Part shown: positions 24,425 through 33,468 of the stretch, piece after piece
Layout of the letters: each line of letters starts with the position of its first letter
Position numbering within the stretch: position 1 is the stretch's first letter
Source of the DNA: Solwaraspora sp. WMMD791
GTDB lineage: Bacteria; Actinomycetota; Actinomycetes; Mycobacteriales; Micromonosporaceae
NCBI RefSeq assembly: GCF_029581195.1
Contig: NZ_CP120737.1
Location: 1,860,001 to 1,924,000, forward strand
DNA: 64,000 bases
Reading direction: 5' to 3'
Translations under genes and position numbers: made by a program
Notes under the pieces: generated by a model
What the model saw: the letters and a program-made list of their open reading frames with translations, nothing else
What the model was told of the DNA's origin: nothing
Databases searched by the model: none

Positions 24425-25735
24425 TCAGCCGGGGTGGCTCGCCGCCTGCGCTGCGGCGAGGCGGCGTCGCAGGTGCTCCCGGTCCGGCTCGGTGCCGGCC
24501 AGCTCCAGCGCCTGCCGGTAGGCGTCGGCCGCGTCGGCGTACCGGCCGAGGCGCTGCAGCAGCTCGGCCCGAGCCGCCGGGAACGGGTGGTGCGACCGCA
24601 GCCGCGGATCGGCGGCCAGCTCGTCGAGGATGGCCAGCCCGGCGGCCGGGCCGTCGCGCATGGCCACCGCCACCGCCCGGTTCAGGTCGACCACCGGCGA
24701 GGGCGCGATCCGCGCCAGTACGTCGTACAGGGCGACGATCTGCGGCCAGTCGGTCCCGGCGACGTCGGCGGCCTCGTCGTGCAGCGCGGCGATCGCGGCC
24801 TGCAGCCCGTACGGTCCGGGCGGGCCGCCGGTCAACGCCGCACGGGCCAACGCACGACCTTCGGCGATCATCGGTCGGTCCCACCGCCGCCGGTCCTGCT
24901 CGTCGAGGAGCACCAGTGCCCCGTCCGGTCCGGTCCGGGTATGCCGGCGGGCGTGGACCAGCAGCAGCAGACCGAGCAGGCCGGCGGTCTCCCGTTGGGT
25001 CGGGAGCAACCGGTGCAGGATGCGGGCCAGCCGGACGGCCTCCTCAGCCAGGTCGAGGCGCTGCAGGTGCGGACCGGAGCTCGCCGCGTAGCCCTCGGTG
25101 AAGATCGAGTACACCGCCTGCAGGACGCCGGGGAGCCGCTGCGGCAACTCGTCGACACCGGGCACCCGGAACGGAATCCGCGCGTCCCGGATCTTGCGTT
25201 TCGCCCGGACGATCCGCTGGGCCATCGTCGCCTCCGGCACGAGGAAGGCCCGGGCCACCTCGGCGGTGGTCAGCCCGCCGAGGTGGCGCAGGGTCAGCGC
25301 CACCCGGTCCGGCGCGGGCAACGCGGGGTGGGCGCAGGTGAAGAAGAGCGCGAGCCGGTCGTCGGGCAGGTCGGGATCGACATCGGCGGCCGGTGCCGGG
25401 TCGGCCCGGTCCGCCTCGGCCTGCAGTACCGCCAGCCGCAGCGCCAGCGTCCGGTCGCGGCGGATCCGGTCCACCGCGCGACGCCGCGCGGTGGTCAGCA
25501 GCCACGCCCCGGGGCGGGTCGGCACGCCGGAGACCGGCCAGTGCGTCAGAGCCGCCTCGACGGCCTCGGCTGCCACCTCCTCGGCCAGGTGCAGGTCACC
25601 GAAGCGGCGCACCAGGGTGGCGAGCAGCCGGCCGTGCTCCTCGCGGAACACGGCCGCCACCGAGGTCCGTACCGTTTCCGGATCGGTGCCCCGCCCCGGC
25701 CCGGCGGGGTCGTCGGCCGACTCGGCACCGGTCAT
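24425..25735 (-). CDS. ECF sigma factor, ECF42 type with C-terminal TPR-like domain
   Basis: 436 residues from ATG 25735, eight bases after the upstream stop. Region 2: FREEHGRLLATLVRRFGDLH...LAEEVAAEAVEAAL and GAWLLTTARRRAVDRIRRD. Region 4: LTLRHLGGLTTAEVARAFLV. The long helical C-terminus (about 200 residues, with YDVLARIAPSPVVDLNRAVA and a TPR-like YADAADAYRQALEL) defines ECF42 sigma factors. These lack a classical anti-sigma factor and occur next to DGPF proteins, exactly as here. Trigger unknown. Confidence 0.92.
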   Translation of the reverse strand: MTGAESADDPAGPGRGTDPETVRTSVAAVFREEHGRLLATLVRRFGDLHLAEEVAAEAVEAALTHWPVSGVPTRPGAWLLTTARRRAVDRIRRDRTLALRLAVLQAEADRADPAPAADVDPDLPDDRLALFFTCAHPALPAPDRVALTLRHLGGLTTAEVARAFLVPEATMAQRIVRAKRKIRDARIPFRVPGVDELPQRLPGVLQAVYSIFTEGYAASSGPHLQRLDLAEEAVRLARILHRLLPTQRETAGLLGLLLLVHARRHTRTGPDGALVLLDEQDRRRWDRPMIAEGRALARAALTGGPPGPYGLQAAIAALHDEAADVAGTDWPQIVALYDVLARIAPSPVVDLNRAVAVAMRDGPAAGLAILDELAADPRLRSHHPFPAARAELLQRLGRYADAADAYRQALELAGTEPDREHLRRRLAAAQAASHPG

Positions 25736-25743
25736 CCGGCCGG

Positions 25744-26097
25744 TCACATCCCGAAGTCGGCGACCGGACGCACCTGCACCGACCCCCCGTCCCGGGCACC
25801 GGGCGAGCGGGCCGCCCAGTCCAGCGCGACGTCCAGGTCCGGTACGTCGATGATGTCGTAGCCGCCGAGCACCTCGCGGCTCTCGGCGAACGGACCGTCG
25901 GTGACGATCCGCTGACCGTCCGCCTCGACCTTGACCGAGGTGCAGGTGGTCAGGTCCGCCAGGGCGTTGCCGCTGACCCAGATGCCGGCGTCCTTCATCT
26001 GCTTGTCGTAGGCGATCCAGTCCTCGACCGTGCACTGCGGCTCGATGTGGTTCGGGTCGTCGGTCGGTGGGCTGACGAACAGCAGCATGTACTTCAC
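25744..26097 (-). CDS. DGPF-domain protein (YciI-related), ECF42 partner
   Basis: 117 residues from GTG 26097 (MKYMLLFVSPPTDD), with GAGGAG six bases upstream; an ATG 39 bases earlier lacks a site. The motif VTDGPFAESREVLGGYDIID is the DGPF signature. The ferredoxin-like fold of YCII-related proteins is expected. It precedes and is probably co-transcribed with the sigma factor; DGPF genes are known main targets of ECF42 regulators. Confidence 0.9.
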   Translation of the reverse strand: MKYMLLFVSPPTDDPNHIEPQCTVEDWIAYDKQMKDAGIWVSGNALADLTTCTSVKVEADGQRIVTDGPFAESREVLGGYDIIDVPDLDVALDWAARSPGARDGGSVQVRPVADFGM

Positions 26098-26233
26098 GTC
26101 GGGCTCCTCGCTGGTAGTGGCGTTGCCGTACGTCATGACGACGATCGGCGGGGCGCCGCGTCGACAGCGGAGCCGGGAGTTTCTGGCCGGACCGGCCGAC
26201 CGGGTCCCGCCGCAACCTGCGGCGACCCGCCGA

Positions 26234-26863
26234 CTACTCGGAGTCGGCCAGGATGGCGTAGAGCTTGCGTCGGGTCTCGTCGAGCACCTGGACCGCCCGC
26301 TCCCGCTGCTCCGCGGTGCCGTTGAGCATCACGTGCCGCAGCGCGTGCATCGTCTGCATACCCGATTCGCGCACGTCATGCCAGCTGTCGACGGTCTCCG
26401 GCGCCAGCTCGGTCCAGGGCGCGGCCTGCGCGGCCTGCTCGGCCTCGGGGCGGGCGGCGTCGGTGAGCGCGTAGCGCTTGCGCCCACCGCCGGAGCCTTC
26501 GGCGGTGCCGACGATCAGGCCCTCGTCCTCCAGTAGTTGCAGGGTGGGGTAGATCGAGCCGGGGCTGGGCCGCCAGACCCCGCCGGTGCGGGAGTCGAGC
26601 TCCTGGATCATCTCGTAGCCGTGCATCGGGCCCTCGACGAGCAGGGCCAGGACGGCGGCCCGCACGTTCGGCCGGCGGCGTCCCCGGCCGCCGCGACCAC
26701 CCCTGCCCCAGCCGCCGGGGCCGGAACCCGGGCCACCCGGCCCGAAGCCGGGACCGCCGGGGCCGAAGCCGAAGCCGGGGCCGAACGGTCCGAAGCCGCG
26801 TCGCCCGCCGGCCCGCCGCCAACCGGGCGACCCGCCCGCTGTGTCGTGGTGGTGGTGTCTCAC
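26234..26863 (-). CDS. PadR-family transcriptional regulator with Gly-rich N-terminus
   Basis: 209 residues from GTG 26863, GGAGG five bases upstream. Residues ~1-65 are His, Gly, Pro and Phe-rich (MRHHHHD, then repeated GFGPGGPG units) followed by GRGGRGGRGRRR. The PadR winged helix starts at NVRAAVLALLVEGPMHGYEM and includes SPGSIYPTLQLLEDEGLIVG and RKRYALTD. The C-terminal helices (HALRHVMLNG...VLDETRRKLYAIL) give dimerisation. A histidine-rich head could bind metal; inference. Possible self-operator CGATATATCG upstream. Confidence 0.88.
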   Translation of the reverse strand: MRHHHHDTAGGSPGWRRAGGRRGFGPFGPGFGFGPGGPGFGPGGPGSGPGGWGRGGRGGRGRRRPNVRAAVLALLVEGPMHGYEMIQELDSRTGGVWRPSPGSIYPTLQLLEDEGLIVGTAEGSGGGRKRYALTDAARPEAEQAAQAAPWTELAPETVDSWHDVRESGMQTMHALRHVMLNGTAEQRERAVQVLDETRRKLYAILADSE

Positions 26864-26893
26864 ATCTGCCTCCGATATTCGTTGATGCATCCA

Positions 26894-26903
26894 CGATATA
26901 TCG
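26894..26903 (-). promoter_or_regulatory. CGATATATCG palindrome upstream of padR
   Basis: Perfect 10-bp AT-rich palindrome 31 bases before the PadR start, with a related half-site CGATAT at 26873-26878. Candidate PadR auto-operator. Confidence 0.4.
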
Positions 26904-26960
26904 GGAACAGATCGCCGACAACCCGCTTCGTAATGAGAGCAACGACACGCCGACAACGAC

Positions 26961-26998
26961 ATCTGGTGTGTCGGTCGGGACGGCACACCAGATATAGT
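26961..26998 (+). promoter_or_regulatory. nrdAB promoter with 10-bp inverted repeat (candidate NrdR site)
   Basis: ATCTGGTGTG (26961-26970) and CACACCAGAT (26984-26993) are perfect complements separated by 13 bases and abut the likely -10 hexamer TATAGT (26993-26998). Position over the promoter of a ribonucleotide reductase operon and the ACAC-CAGATAT-like content suggest NrdR boxes. No NrdR gene is in the window. Confidence 0.5.
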
Positions 26999-27004
26999 CC
27001 CTGA

Positions 27005-27206
27005 CGCAACTGGTTCGGCCGGGCAGCCAGCCCGGCCGAGGCAACAGGGAACCCGGTGGGAATCCGGGACTGCCCCGCAGCGGTGAGTGGGAACGACCGC
27101 CGTCATCACGCACTGGGCGCGTACCGCGCCTGGGAAGCGACGGCCAGTAGGAGACCGAGTCGCCTCGACCCGGTCACGCCCACGAGTCCGAAGACCTGCC
27201 CGTTGT
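27005..27206 (+). ncRNA. Cobalamin (B12) riboswitch
   Basis: Conserved core elements appear in order: GGCAACAGGGAACCCGGTGG, AATCCGGGACTGCCCCGCAG, CGGTGAGTGGGAACGACCGC, GGGAAG after the P6-like stem, CACG, and the closing GAGTCCGAAGACCTGCC at 27184-27200. Spacing is normal for the aptamer. A hairpin CCGGGTACG/CGTACCCGG (about 27208-27232) follows and ~120 bases remain before the nrdA Shine-Dalgarno, room for an expression platform. It should switch off the class Ia reductase when adenosylcobalamin is ample. Confidence 0.93.
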
Positions 27207-27353
27207 GCCGGGTACGCCGTGTGCGTACCCGGTGGTCCGAGGCCGCGCGGGACGGTCGACGGCTGCGCCGCGCGCGTCGGGTGACCACCGCGTGCGCCCA
27301 GACGTCCGTGCTGCCCGCCGGCCTGCCACGAGCAGAGCCAGGAGGCAGCACAG

Positions 27354-29747
27354 GTGACCATCACCTACCCCACGGCGACCCCGTCGGCGGGCACACCCGG
27401 CCCGGTCCGGGTCCGCGACCAGGACGGCCACGCCACCCCGGTCGACCCCGACCGGCTGCACGCCGCGGTACGGCGCCACGCCGACGGGCTCACCGACGTC
27501 GACCCGCGCCGGGTCGCCGACCGGGCCGTCAGCGGCCTCTACGACGGAGTCACCACGGCCGAGGTGACGCAACTGCTGATCCGCACCGCCGCCGACCTGA
27601 TCGGTGCGGACCCGCAGTACTCCCGGCTGGCCGCCCGGCTACTGGCCGCCTCGGTCACCGCGCAGGTCCGTCAGCAGGGCATCGACTCGTTCAGTCAGGC
27701 CATCCGGCTCGGCCACCGCCACGGGCTGATCGGCGACCGGACCGCCCGCTTCGTCGCCACGCACGCCGCCGTCCTGGACGCCGCCGTCGACCCGACCGCC
27801 GACGACCGGTTCGAGTACTTCGGGCTGCGGACCGTCTCCGACCGGTACCTGCTGCGCCATCCCACCAACCGACAGGTGGTGGAGACCCCGCAGTACTGGC
27901 TGCTGCGGGTGGCCTGCGGACTGTCCGACACCCCGGCCGAGGCGGTCGACTTCTACCGACTGATGTCGTCGCTGGCGTACCTGCCCAGCTCGCCGACGTT
28001 GTTCAACTCCGGCACCCGGCACACCCAGATGTCGTCGTGCTTCCTGGTCGACTCCCCCCGCGACGAACTCGACTCGATCTACGACCGGTACGCCCAGGTG
28101 GCGAAGCTGTCCAAGTACGCCGGCGGGATCGGCATCTCCTGGTCCCGGGTGCGCTCACGGGGTGCGCTGATCCGGGGCACCAACGGGCTGTCCAACGGGA
28201 TCGTGCCGTGGCTGCGCACCCTGGACGCCTCGGTCGCCGCCGTCAATCAGGGCGGCCGGCGCAAGGGCGCGGCCTGCGTCTACCTGGAGCCCTGGCACGC
28301 CGACATCGAGGAGTTCCTGGAGCTGCGGGACAACACCGGCGAAGACGCCCGCCGCACCCACAACCTCAACCTGGCCAACTGGATCTGCGACGAGTTCATG
28401 CGCCGGGTCGACGCCGACGCGACGTGGTCGCTGTTCAACCCGGCCGACGTACCGCACCTGCCCGACCTGTACGGCGCCGAGTTCGACACCGCGTACCGGG
28501 CCGCCGAGGCCGCCGGGCTCGCCGTGCGCCAGGTTCCCGCCCGCGACCTGTACGGGCGGATGATGCGCACCCTGGCGCAGACCGGCAACGGCTGGATGAC
28601 CTTCAAGGACCGGTCCAACCTGCTGTGCAACCAGACCGGGGAACCGGGCAACGTGGTGCACCTGTCCAACCTGTGCACCGAGATCGTCGAGGTCTCCTCG
28701 GACGCCGAGACCGCCGTGTGCAACCTGGGCTCGATCAACCTCGGTGCCCACCTGACCGCAGCTGCGACCTCGACCGCGGCCGGGGCCACGGCCGCCGACG
28801 TGGACTGGGCGCGGCTGCGCGACACGGTCCGCACCGCCGTCGTCTTCCTCGACCGGGTCATCGACATCAACTACTACCCGAGTACGCAGGCCGCGGCGTC
28901 CAACCCGCGCTGGCGCCCGATCGGCCTGGGCATGATGGGGCTGCAGGACGTGTTCTTCGCCCTCGGCCTGCCGTTCGACTCGGCACCCGCCCGGGAGCTG
29001 TCCACCCGGATCGCCGAGGAGATCTACCTGACCGCGCTGGAGACCTCCGCCGGGTTGGCGCAACAGTACGGGCCGCACCCGGCGTACCCGCAGACCCGGG
29101 CGGCGCGCGGGCAACTGCACCCGGACCTGTGGGGCGCCGAGCCGACCCAGACCGAGCGCTGGGCGGCGCTGCGCCGACAGGTCGCCGAGCACGGGCTGCG
29201 CAACTCGCTGCTGGTGGCCATCGCCCCGACGGCGACCATCGCCTCGATCGCCGGCTGCTACGAATGTATCGAGCCGCAGGTGTCCAACCTGTTCAAACGC
29301 GAAACCCTGTCCGGGGAGTTCCTGCAGGTCAACACCGCCCTGGTGGGGCGGCTGAAGGCGGCCGGGCTGTGGACGGCGGCGGTCCGTGAGCAGATCACCC
29401 GGGCCGAGGGGTCGGTCCAGCAGATCAGCGCCATCCCGGCCGAGGTACGGCGGCTGTTCCGTACCGCCTGGGAGCTGCCGCAGCGGGCGCTGATCGACCT
29501 GGCCGCCGCCCGTGCGCCGTACATCGACCAGAGCCAGTCGTTGAACCTGTTCATGGCCGCACCGACGATCGGGAAGCTGTCCTCGATGTACCGGTACGCC
29601 TGGCAGTCCGGCCTCAAGACCACCTACTACCTGCGGTCGCGCCCGGCGACCCGGATCCAGCAGGCCACGGTCTCCGTCGCGCCGGTCGACGCCGAGGCGG
29701 TGGCCTGCTCCCTGGAGAACCCCGAGTCCTGCGACGCCTGCCAGTGA
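27354..29747 (+). CDS. nrdA: Ribonucleoside-diphosphate reductase class Ia, alpha subunit
   Basis: 797 residues, GTG start after AGGAGG. An ATP-cone (about 15-105) precedes the catalytic barrel. Active-site residues are visible: C229 in MSSCFLVDS, N439-L-C441-T-E443 (thiyl radical Cys and its Asn/Glu partners) and C456 in AVCNLGSINL. Two tyrosines near the C-terminus (KTTYYLRSR) match the radical-transfer pair, and the tail ENPESCDACQ holds the redox-shuttle cysteines. It reduces NDPs to dNDPs using a radical made by NrdB. Control by a B12 riboswitch implies a B12-dependent class II reductase elsewhere in the genome. Confidence 0.96.
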   Translation: MTITYPTATPSAGTPGPVRVRDQDGHATPVDPDRLHAAVRRHADGLTDVDPRRVADRAVSGLYDGVTTAEVTQLLIRTAADLIGADPQYSRLAARLLAASVTAQVRQQGIDSFSQAIRLGHRHGLIGDRTARFVATHAAVLDAAVDPTADDRFEYFGLRTVSDRYLLRHPTNRQVVETPQYWLLRVACGLSDTPAEAVDFYRLMSSLAYLPSSPTLFNSGTRHTQMSSCFLVDSPRDELDSIYDRYAQVAKLSKYAGGIGISWSRVRSRGALIRGTNGLSNGIVPWLRTLDASVAAVNQGGRRKGAACVYLEPWHADIEEFLELRDNTGEDARRTHNLNLANWICDEFMRRVDADATWSLFNPADVPHLPDLYGAEFDTAYRAAEAAGLAVRQVPARDLYGRMMRTLAQTGNGWMTFKDRSNLLCNQTGEPGNVVHLSNLCTEIVEVSSDAETAVCNLGSINLGAHLTAAATSTAAGATAADVDWARLRDTVRTAVVFLDRVIDINYYPSTQAAASNPRWRPIGLGMMGLQDVFFALGLPFDSAPARELSTRIAEEIYLTALETSAGLAQQYGPHPAYPQTRAARGQLHPDLWGAEPTQTERWAALRRQVAEHGLRNSLLVAIAPTATIASIAGCYECIEPQVSNLFKRETLSGEFLQVNTALVGRLKAAGLWTAAVREQITRAEGSVQQISAIPAEVRRLFRTAWELPQRALIDLAAARAPYIDQSQSLNLFMAAPTIGKLSSMYRYAWQSGLKTTYYLRSRPATRIQQATVSVAPVDAEAVACSLENPESCDACQ

Positions 29748-29776
29748 CGCCCCGCGTCCACCCGTTGGAGACCACG

Positions 29777-30787
29777 ATGACACCGAACCCGATGCTGCTC
29801 GACCCGGGGATGAACCTGACCCTGCGGCCGATGCGCTACCCGCACTTCTTCGACCGCTACCGCGACGCCATCCGCAACACCTGGACGGTGGAGGAGGTGG
29901 ACCTGCACTCCGACCTGGCCGACCTGGACCGGCTCAGCCCGGCCGAACGGCACCTGGTCAGCCGACTGGTCGCCTTCTTCGCCACCGGGGACACGATCGT
30001 CGCCAACAACCTGGTGCTCAACCTGTACCAGCACGTCAACAGCCCGGAGGGGCGGCTCTACCTGTCCCGGCAACTGTTCGAGGAGGCGGTGCACGTCCAG
30101 TTCTACCTGAACCTGCTGGACACCTACGTCCCGGACGAGCAGGAGCGGTCCGCCGCGTTCGCCGCGATCGACAACATTCCGTCGATCAAGCGCAAGGCCG
30201 ACTTCTGCTTCCGCTGGATCGACTCCCTCTTCGGGCTGCGCGAGCTGCGGACCCGCGACGACCGTCGGGCCTTCCTGCTCAACCTGATCTGCTTCGCCGC
30301 CTGCATCGAAGGGCTGTTCTTCTACGGGGCCTTCGCCTACGTGTACTTCCTGCGGTCCCGGGGGCTGCTGCACGGCCTCGCCTCCGGCACCAACTGGGTG
30401 TTCCGCGACGAGTCGATGCACATGGCGTTCGCCTTCGACGTGGTCGACACGGTCCGGCGGGAGGAGCCGGACCTGTTCGACGACGAAATGGCCGAACAGG
30501 TCCGCCAGATGCTCGCCGAAGCAGTCGACGCCGAGGCCCAGTTCGCCGAGGACCTGCTCGGCCGGGGCGTGCCCGGGCTGTCGCTGGCCGACATGCGCCA
30601 GTACCTGCAGCACGTCGCCGACCGCCGGCTCGCCCAACTGGGCATCGCCCCGCTCTACGGATCGACCAACCCGTTCGCGTTCATGGAGCTGCAGGACGTG
30701 CAGGAGTTGTCGAACTTCTTCGAGCGCCGGGTCTCCGCGTACCAGGTGGGGGTGAGCGGGGCGGTGAGCTTCGACGAGGAGTTCTGA
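29777..30787 (+). CDS. nrdB: Ribonucleoside-diphosphate reductase class Ia, beta subunit
   Basis: 336 residues from ATG 29777 with TTGGAG upstream; a GTG at 29744 overlapping the nrdA stop (GTGA) is an alternative start. Di-iron ligands and radical site: FEEAVHVQFY holds Glu, His and, four residues after His, the Tyr expected for the stable radical; CIEGLFFYG and DESMHMAFAF hold the second Glu, Glu and His set. C-terminus VSFDEEF binds NrdA. Together with nrdA forms the complete class Ia enzyme; no nrdS regulator gene follows. Confidence 0.95.
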   Translation: MTPNPMLLDPGMNLTLRPMRYPHFFDRYRDAIRNTWTVEEVDLHSDLADLDRLSPAERHLVSRLVAFFATGDTIVANNLVLNLYQHVNSPEGRLYLSRQLFEEAVHVQFYLNLLDTYVPDEQERSAAFAAIDNIPSIKRKADFCFRWIDSLFGLRELRTRDDRRAFLLNLICFAACIEGLFFYGAFAYVYFLRSRGLLHGLASGTNWVFRDESMHMAFAFDVVDTVRREEPDLFDDEMAEQVRQMLAEAVDAEAQFAEDLLGRGVPGLSLADMRQYLQHVADRRLAQLGIAPLYGSTNPFAFMELQDVQELSNFFERRVSAYQVGVSGAVSFDEEF

Positions 30788-30818
30788 GCGGTCCGCGCGG
30801 CCGGTGGGTCCAGGTCGG

Positions 30819-32087
30819 TCATCCGACCGGCCGGCCCACCGGCTGCGGTACGCCGGCCCGGCCGCGTCGGAATCCCGGATAGGTCAGCACGAAGGTGCTC
30901 ACTGCGGCCATCAGCACCGCGCCGACCAGCACCGGCAGCGGCGCCCAGACCGCGTACAGGGCGGTGCTGGCGGTCGGCGCCAGGACGAAGGTCAGCCCGT
31001 TGGTGACACCGATCAGCCCGGCGAGGCCGCCCTGTTCGTTCCGGTCGACGGCGAGCGTCGGTCCGGCGACGTAGCCGGGCATGGCGACGCCGAGGCCGAG
31101 GCCGATCAGCGCCATCGCGGCGATCAGCACGGCCCGGTGGGTGTCGGGGACGAGCAGCACGAAGCCGATCAGCGCCACCAGGCAACCGACCCGTAGCAGC
31201 AGCGCGGGCCGCCAGCCGCTGCGCGGCACCACCACCGTCTGGGCGAACACCATCCCGGCCCCGGCGGCCAGCAGCGCGCCGCCGGTGAGCAGCCCGGTGG
31301 TCTCGGCGTCGAGGCCGAACCGGTCCTGGACGAGGAAGCCGCTGACCACCTGGACGAACCCGAGCGCGGTGAACATGCCGAGCCCGGTCAGCAGGTACGG
31401 CCACACCCGCGCGTCCCACGGGCTGATCCGGGCCGGTGCGGCGATCAGTTCGGTACGGGTCTGCCGGCGCAGCCGTACCGCGACGGCGGTCAGCCCGACG
31501 GCGAGCAGCGCCGGAACCGCCAGCAACGGCGCCATCAGCCCGAACCCGGCCAGCAGGCCGCCGACGAGGGCACCGGCGACCATCGCGACGCCCTGGACCG
31601 CGCCGATCCCGGCCATGCCGCGCACCCGGGCCGCCGGGTCGGGGGTGACGTCGGCGATGTACGCCTGGGCGGTGGGTGCCACCGCCGCGATGGCGGTACC
31701 GAAGCCGACGCCCCGGAACACGACGAAGAGCAGGAACAACGCGGTGCCGGTGACGATGCCGCGCATGCCGAGGTCGGCGAGCAGCGCGAACAGGGCCGTC
31801 GTCGTGGTGGCCAGGGCGAGCGCCGCGACCAGCACCGGTTTACGGCCCCAGGACTGACTGCGCCGCCCCCACATCTGGCTGGTGACGACCATCATCAGGG
31901 CGGAGACGCTGATCATCACGCCGACCTGCCATTCGGCGAGGCCGATCTGGCGCGACAGCGGAGCGATGATCGGGTTCAGTGACATCTGGCCGAGGAAGAC
32001 CAGGAAGACCGCCCCGAGCAGCAGCGGGATCTGCGGCCGTGGCAGGGTGCCCGGCTCGGGCACGACGGTGGCGCCACGGGAGATCAT
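30819..32087 (-). CDS. MFS transporter
   Basis: 422 residues with twelve predicted helices. LGQMSLNPIIAPLSRQIGLA begins the first helix pair; MWGRRSQSWGRKPVLVAALA is the MFS loop 2-3 motif; VAGALVGGLLAGFG is motif C of drug/H+ antiporters. A second-half counterpart lies near residue 225 onward. Substrate unknown, drug or metabolite export likely. It is convergent with nrdB (31-bp gap) and no regulator is adjacent. Confidence 0.88.
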   Translation of the reverse strand: MISRGATVVPEPGTLPRPQIPLLLGAVFLVFLGQMSLNPIIAPLSRQIGLAEWQVGVMISVSALMMVVTSQMWGRRSQSWGRKPVLVAALALATTTTALFALLADLGMRGIVTGTALFLLFVVFRGVGFGTAIAAVAPTAQAYIADVTPDPAARVRGMAGIGAVQGVAMVAGALVGGLLAGFGLMAPLLAVPALLAVGLTAVAVRLRRQTRTELIAAPARISPWDARVWPYLLTGLGMFTALGFVQVVSGFLVQDRFGLDAETTGLLTGGALLAAGAGMVFAQTVVVPRSGWRPALLLRVGCLVALIGFVLLVPDTHRAVLIAAMALIGLGLGVAMPGYVAGPTLAVDRNEQGGLAGLIGVTNGLTFVLAPTASTALYAVWAPLPVLVGAVLMAAVSTFVLTYPGFRRGRAGVPQPVGRPVG

Positions 32088-32194
32088 CCGGCCACGCTAA
32101 CCACCGGAGATCGACTGCCCAAGGACGCCGGTCACATCCGCCGACCCGGGCGTGAGCTGCGACGACCCGGCGCTGAGCTGCGGCGACGCCTGCG

Positions 32195-33463
32195 TCAAGT
32201 GAGCAGACTGTCGCCGATCCAGCCGTCGGGCGCGCATCCGGGCGGGATCGCGAACACCGCCGACCCGATCGGGGTGACCCACTCGTTGAGCAGGTCGTGT
32301 TCGGCCAGCCGGCGTTGGATCGGCAGAAACTGCGCGTCGACGTCCGCCTGGTAGGCGGCGAAGATCAGCCCGCTGTCGGGGGTGCCGTCGGCACCCGGGA
32401 CGCCGTCGTAGTTGTACGGCCGGCGCAGGATCTTGTAGCGGTCGTCGGCGACGTGCGCCCGGGTGACGTGCGCGAAGTCCGGCATGATCGGCAGCCCGAC
32501 CTCGTCGACCGCCGCGAAGTCGGGGATGTCGGTCTCCTTCTCCCCGGTCAGCGGTGCTCCGGTGTCCAGCCGGCGACCGATCACCAGCTCCTTGTCCATC
32601 CGGCCGAGCTTGTCCCAGGTCTCCATCTCGGTACGGATGCGGCGGACCACCAGGGTGCTGCCGTCGCGGTGCCAGGCGGGCCCGTCGCCGACCCAGACGG
32701 CGGTGTCGAAGTCGGCCGTGCCGGGCGTCGGGTTCCCGGTGCCGTCGATCTGCCCCATGATGTTGCGTTGGGTGTGCGCCTCGTGCTCCACGCCCCGGCC
32801 GCGCCGGAACCCCTGCTGCACCCAGCGGACCGAGGCGAACGGCCGGGCGTCCTTGATCAGCATCCGCTGGGCGTGCGCGACCGTGATCGGGTCGTCGGCG
32901 CAGATCTGCAGCAGCAGGTCACCGCCGGACCAGCCCGGCTCCAGCCGGTCGATCGCGAACGGCGGCAGGTCGGTGACCGACGGCGGTCGGCGGTCGGCGA
33001 CTGCGGCGGCGGCGTACAGCTGCGGACCGAACCCGAAGGTGACGGTGAGCCGGGCCGGCAGCACGGCCAGTTCGGGTTCGGTGTCGGCCAGCGGCGGCAC
33101 GCCCTGGGTGAGCCGGGCGGCGTCGTCGCTGAGCAGTCGCAGCAGCCGGACCAGCGCGGCCCGGTCGGTCGCCGGGCCGAGGGTGAAGGCGACGAACGCG
33201 GCGTACGCCTGTGGCGGGGTGTCCACCCCGGCCTGCCGGGGGCCGTGGAACGGCACCGTCTCGGTGCCGAAGTCGACCGCCACCGGCGCGGCCGCCCCGG
33301 TCGGGGCGGCCGCCGGTGTCCGGTCGCCGGAGACCGCCGCCGTGACCGCCGCCCCTCCGGCGAGGGCACCGCCGAGCGCGGCGGCCCCGCCGGTGAGCAG
33401 CAGCCGGCGGTTCACCGGCGACGGTACGGGGTGCGGCGGTGGCGGTACGGGTCGGTCGGTCAT
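32195..33463 (-). CDS. Dye-decolourising haem peroxidase, Tat-exported (DyP/EfeB type)
   Basis: 422 residues from ATG 33463, six bases after the PCu(A)C gene stop. N-terminus NRRLLLTGGAAALGGALAGG is a Tat signal (twin Arg, not perfect consensus). The DyP core follows: GQIDGTGNP supplies the GxxDG motif with distal Asp, FAHVTRAH contains the proximal haem His, and TLVVRRIRTEMETWDKL and PIQRRLAEHDLLNEWVTP are family landmarks. It uses H2O2 outside the membrane. In Streptomyces, DtpA is the homologue and works with copper chaperones for maturation of the radical-copper oxidase GlxA; the same linkage is seen here. Confidence 0.93.
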   Translation of the reverse strand: MTDRPVPPPPHPVPSPVNRRLLLTGGAAALGGALAGGAAVTAAVSGDRTPAAAPTGAAAPVAVDFGTETVPFHGPRQAGVDTPPQAYAAFVAFTLGPATDRAALVRLLRLLSDDAARLTQGVPPLADTEPELAVLPARLTVTFGFGPQLYAAAAVADRRPPSVTDLPPFAIDRLEPGWSGGDLLLQICADDPITVAHAQRMLIKDARPFASVRWVQQGFRRGRGVEHEAHTQRNIMGQIDGTGNPTPGTADFDTAVWVGDGPAWHRDGSTLVVRRIRTEMETWDKLGRMDKELVIGRRLDTGAPLTGEKETDIPDFAAVDEVGLPIMPDFAHVTRAHVADDRYKILRRPYNYDGVPGADGTPDSGLIFAAYQADVDAQFLPIQRRLAEHDLLNEWVTPIGSAVFAIPPGCAPDGWIGDSLLT

Positions 33464-33468
33464 CCCGC

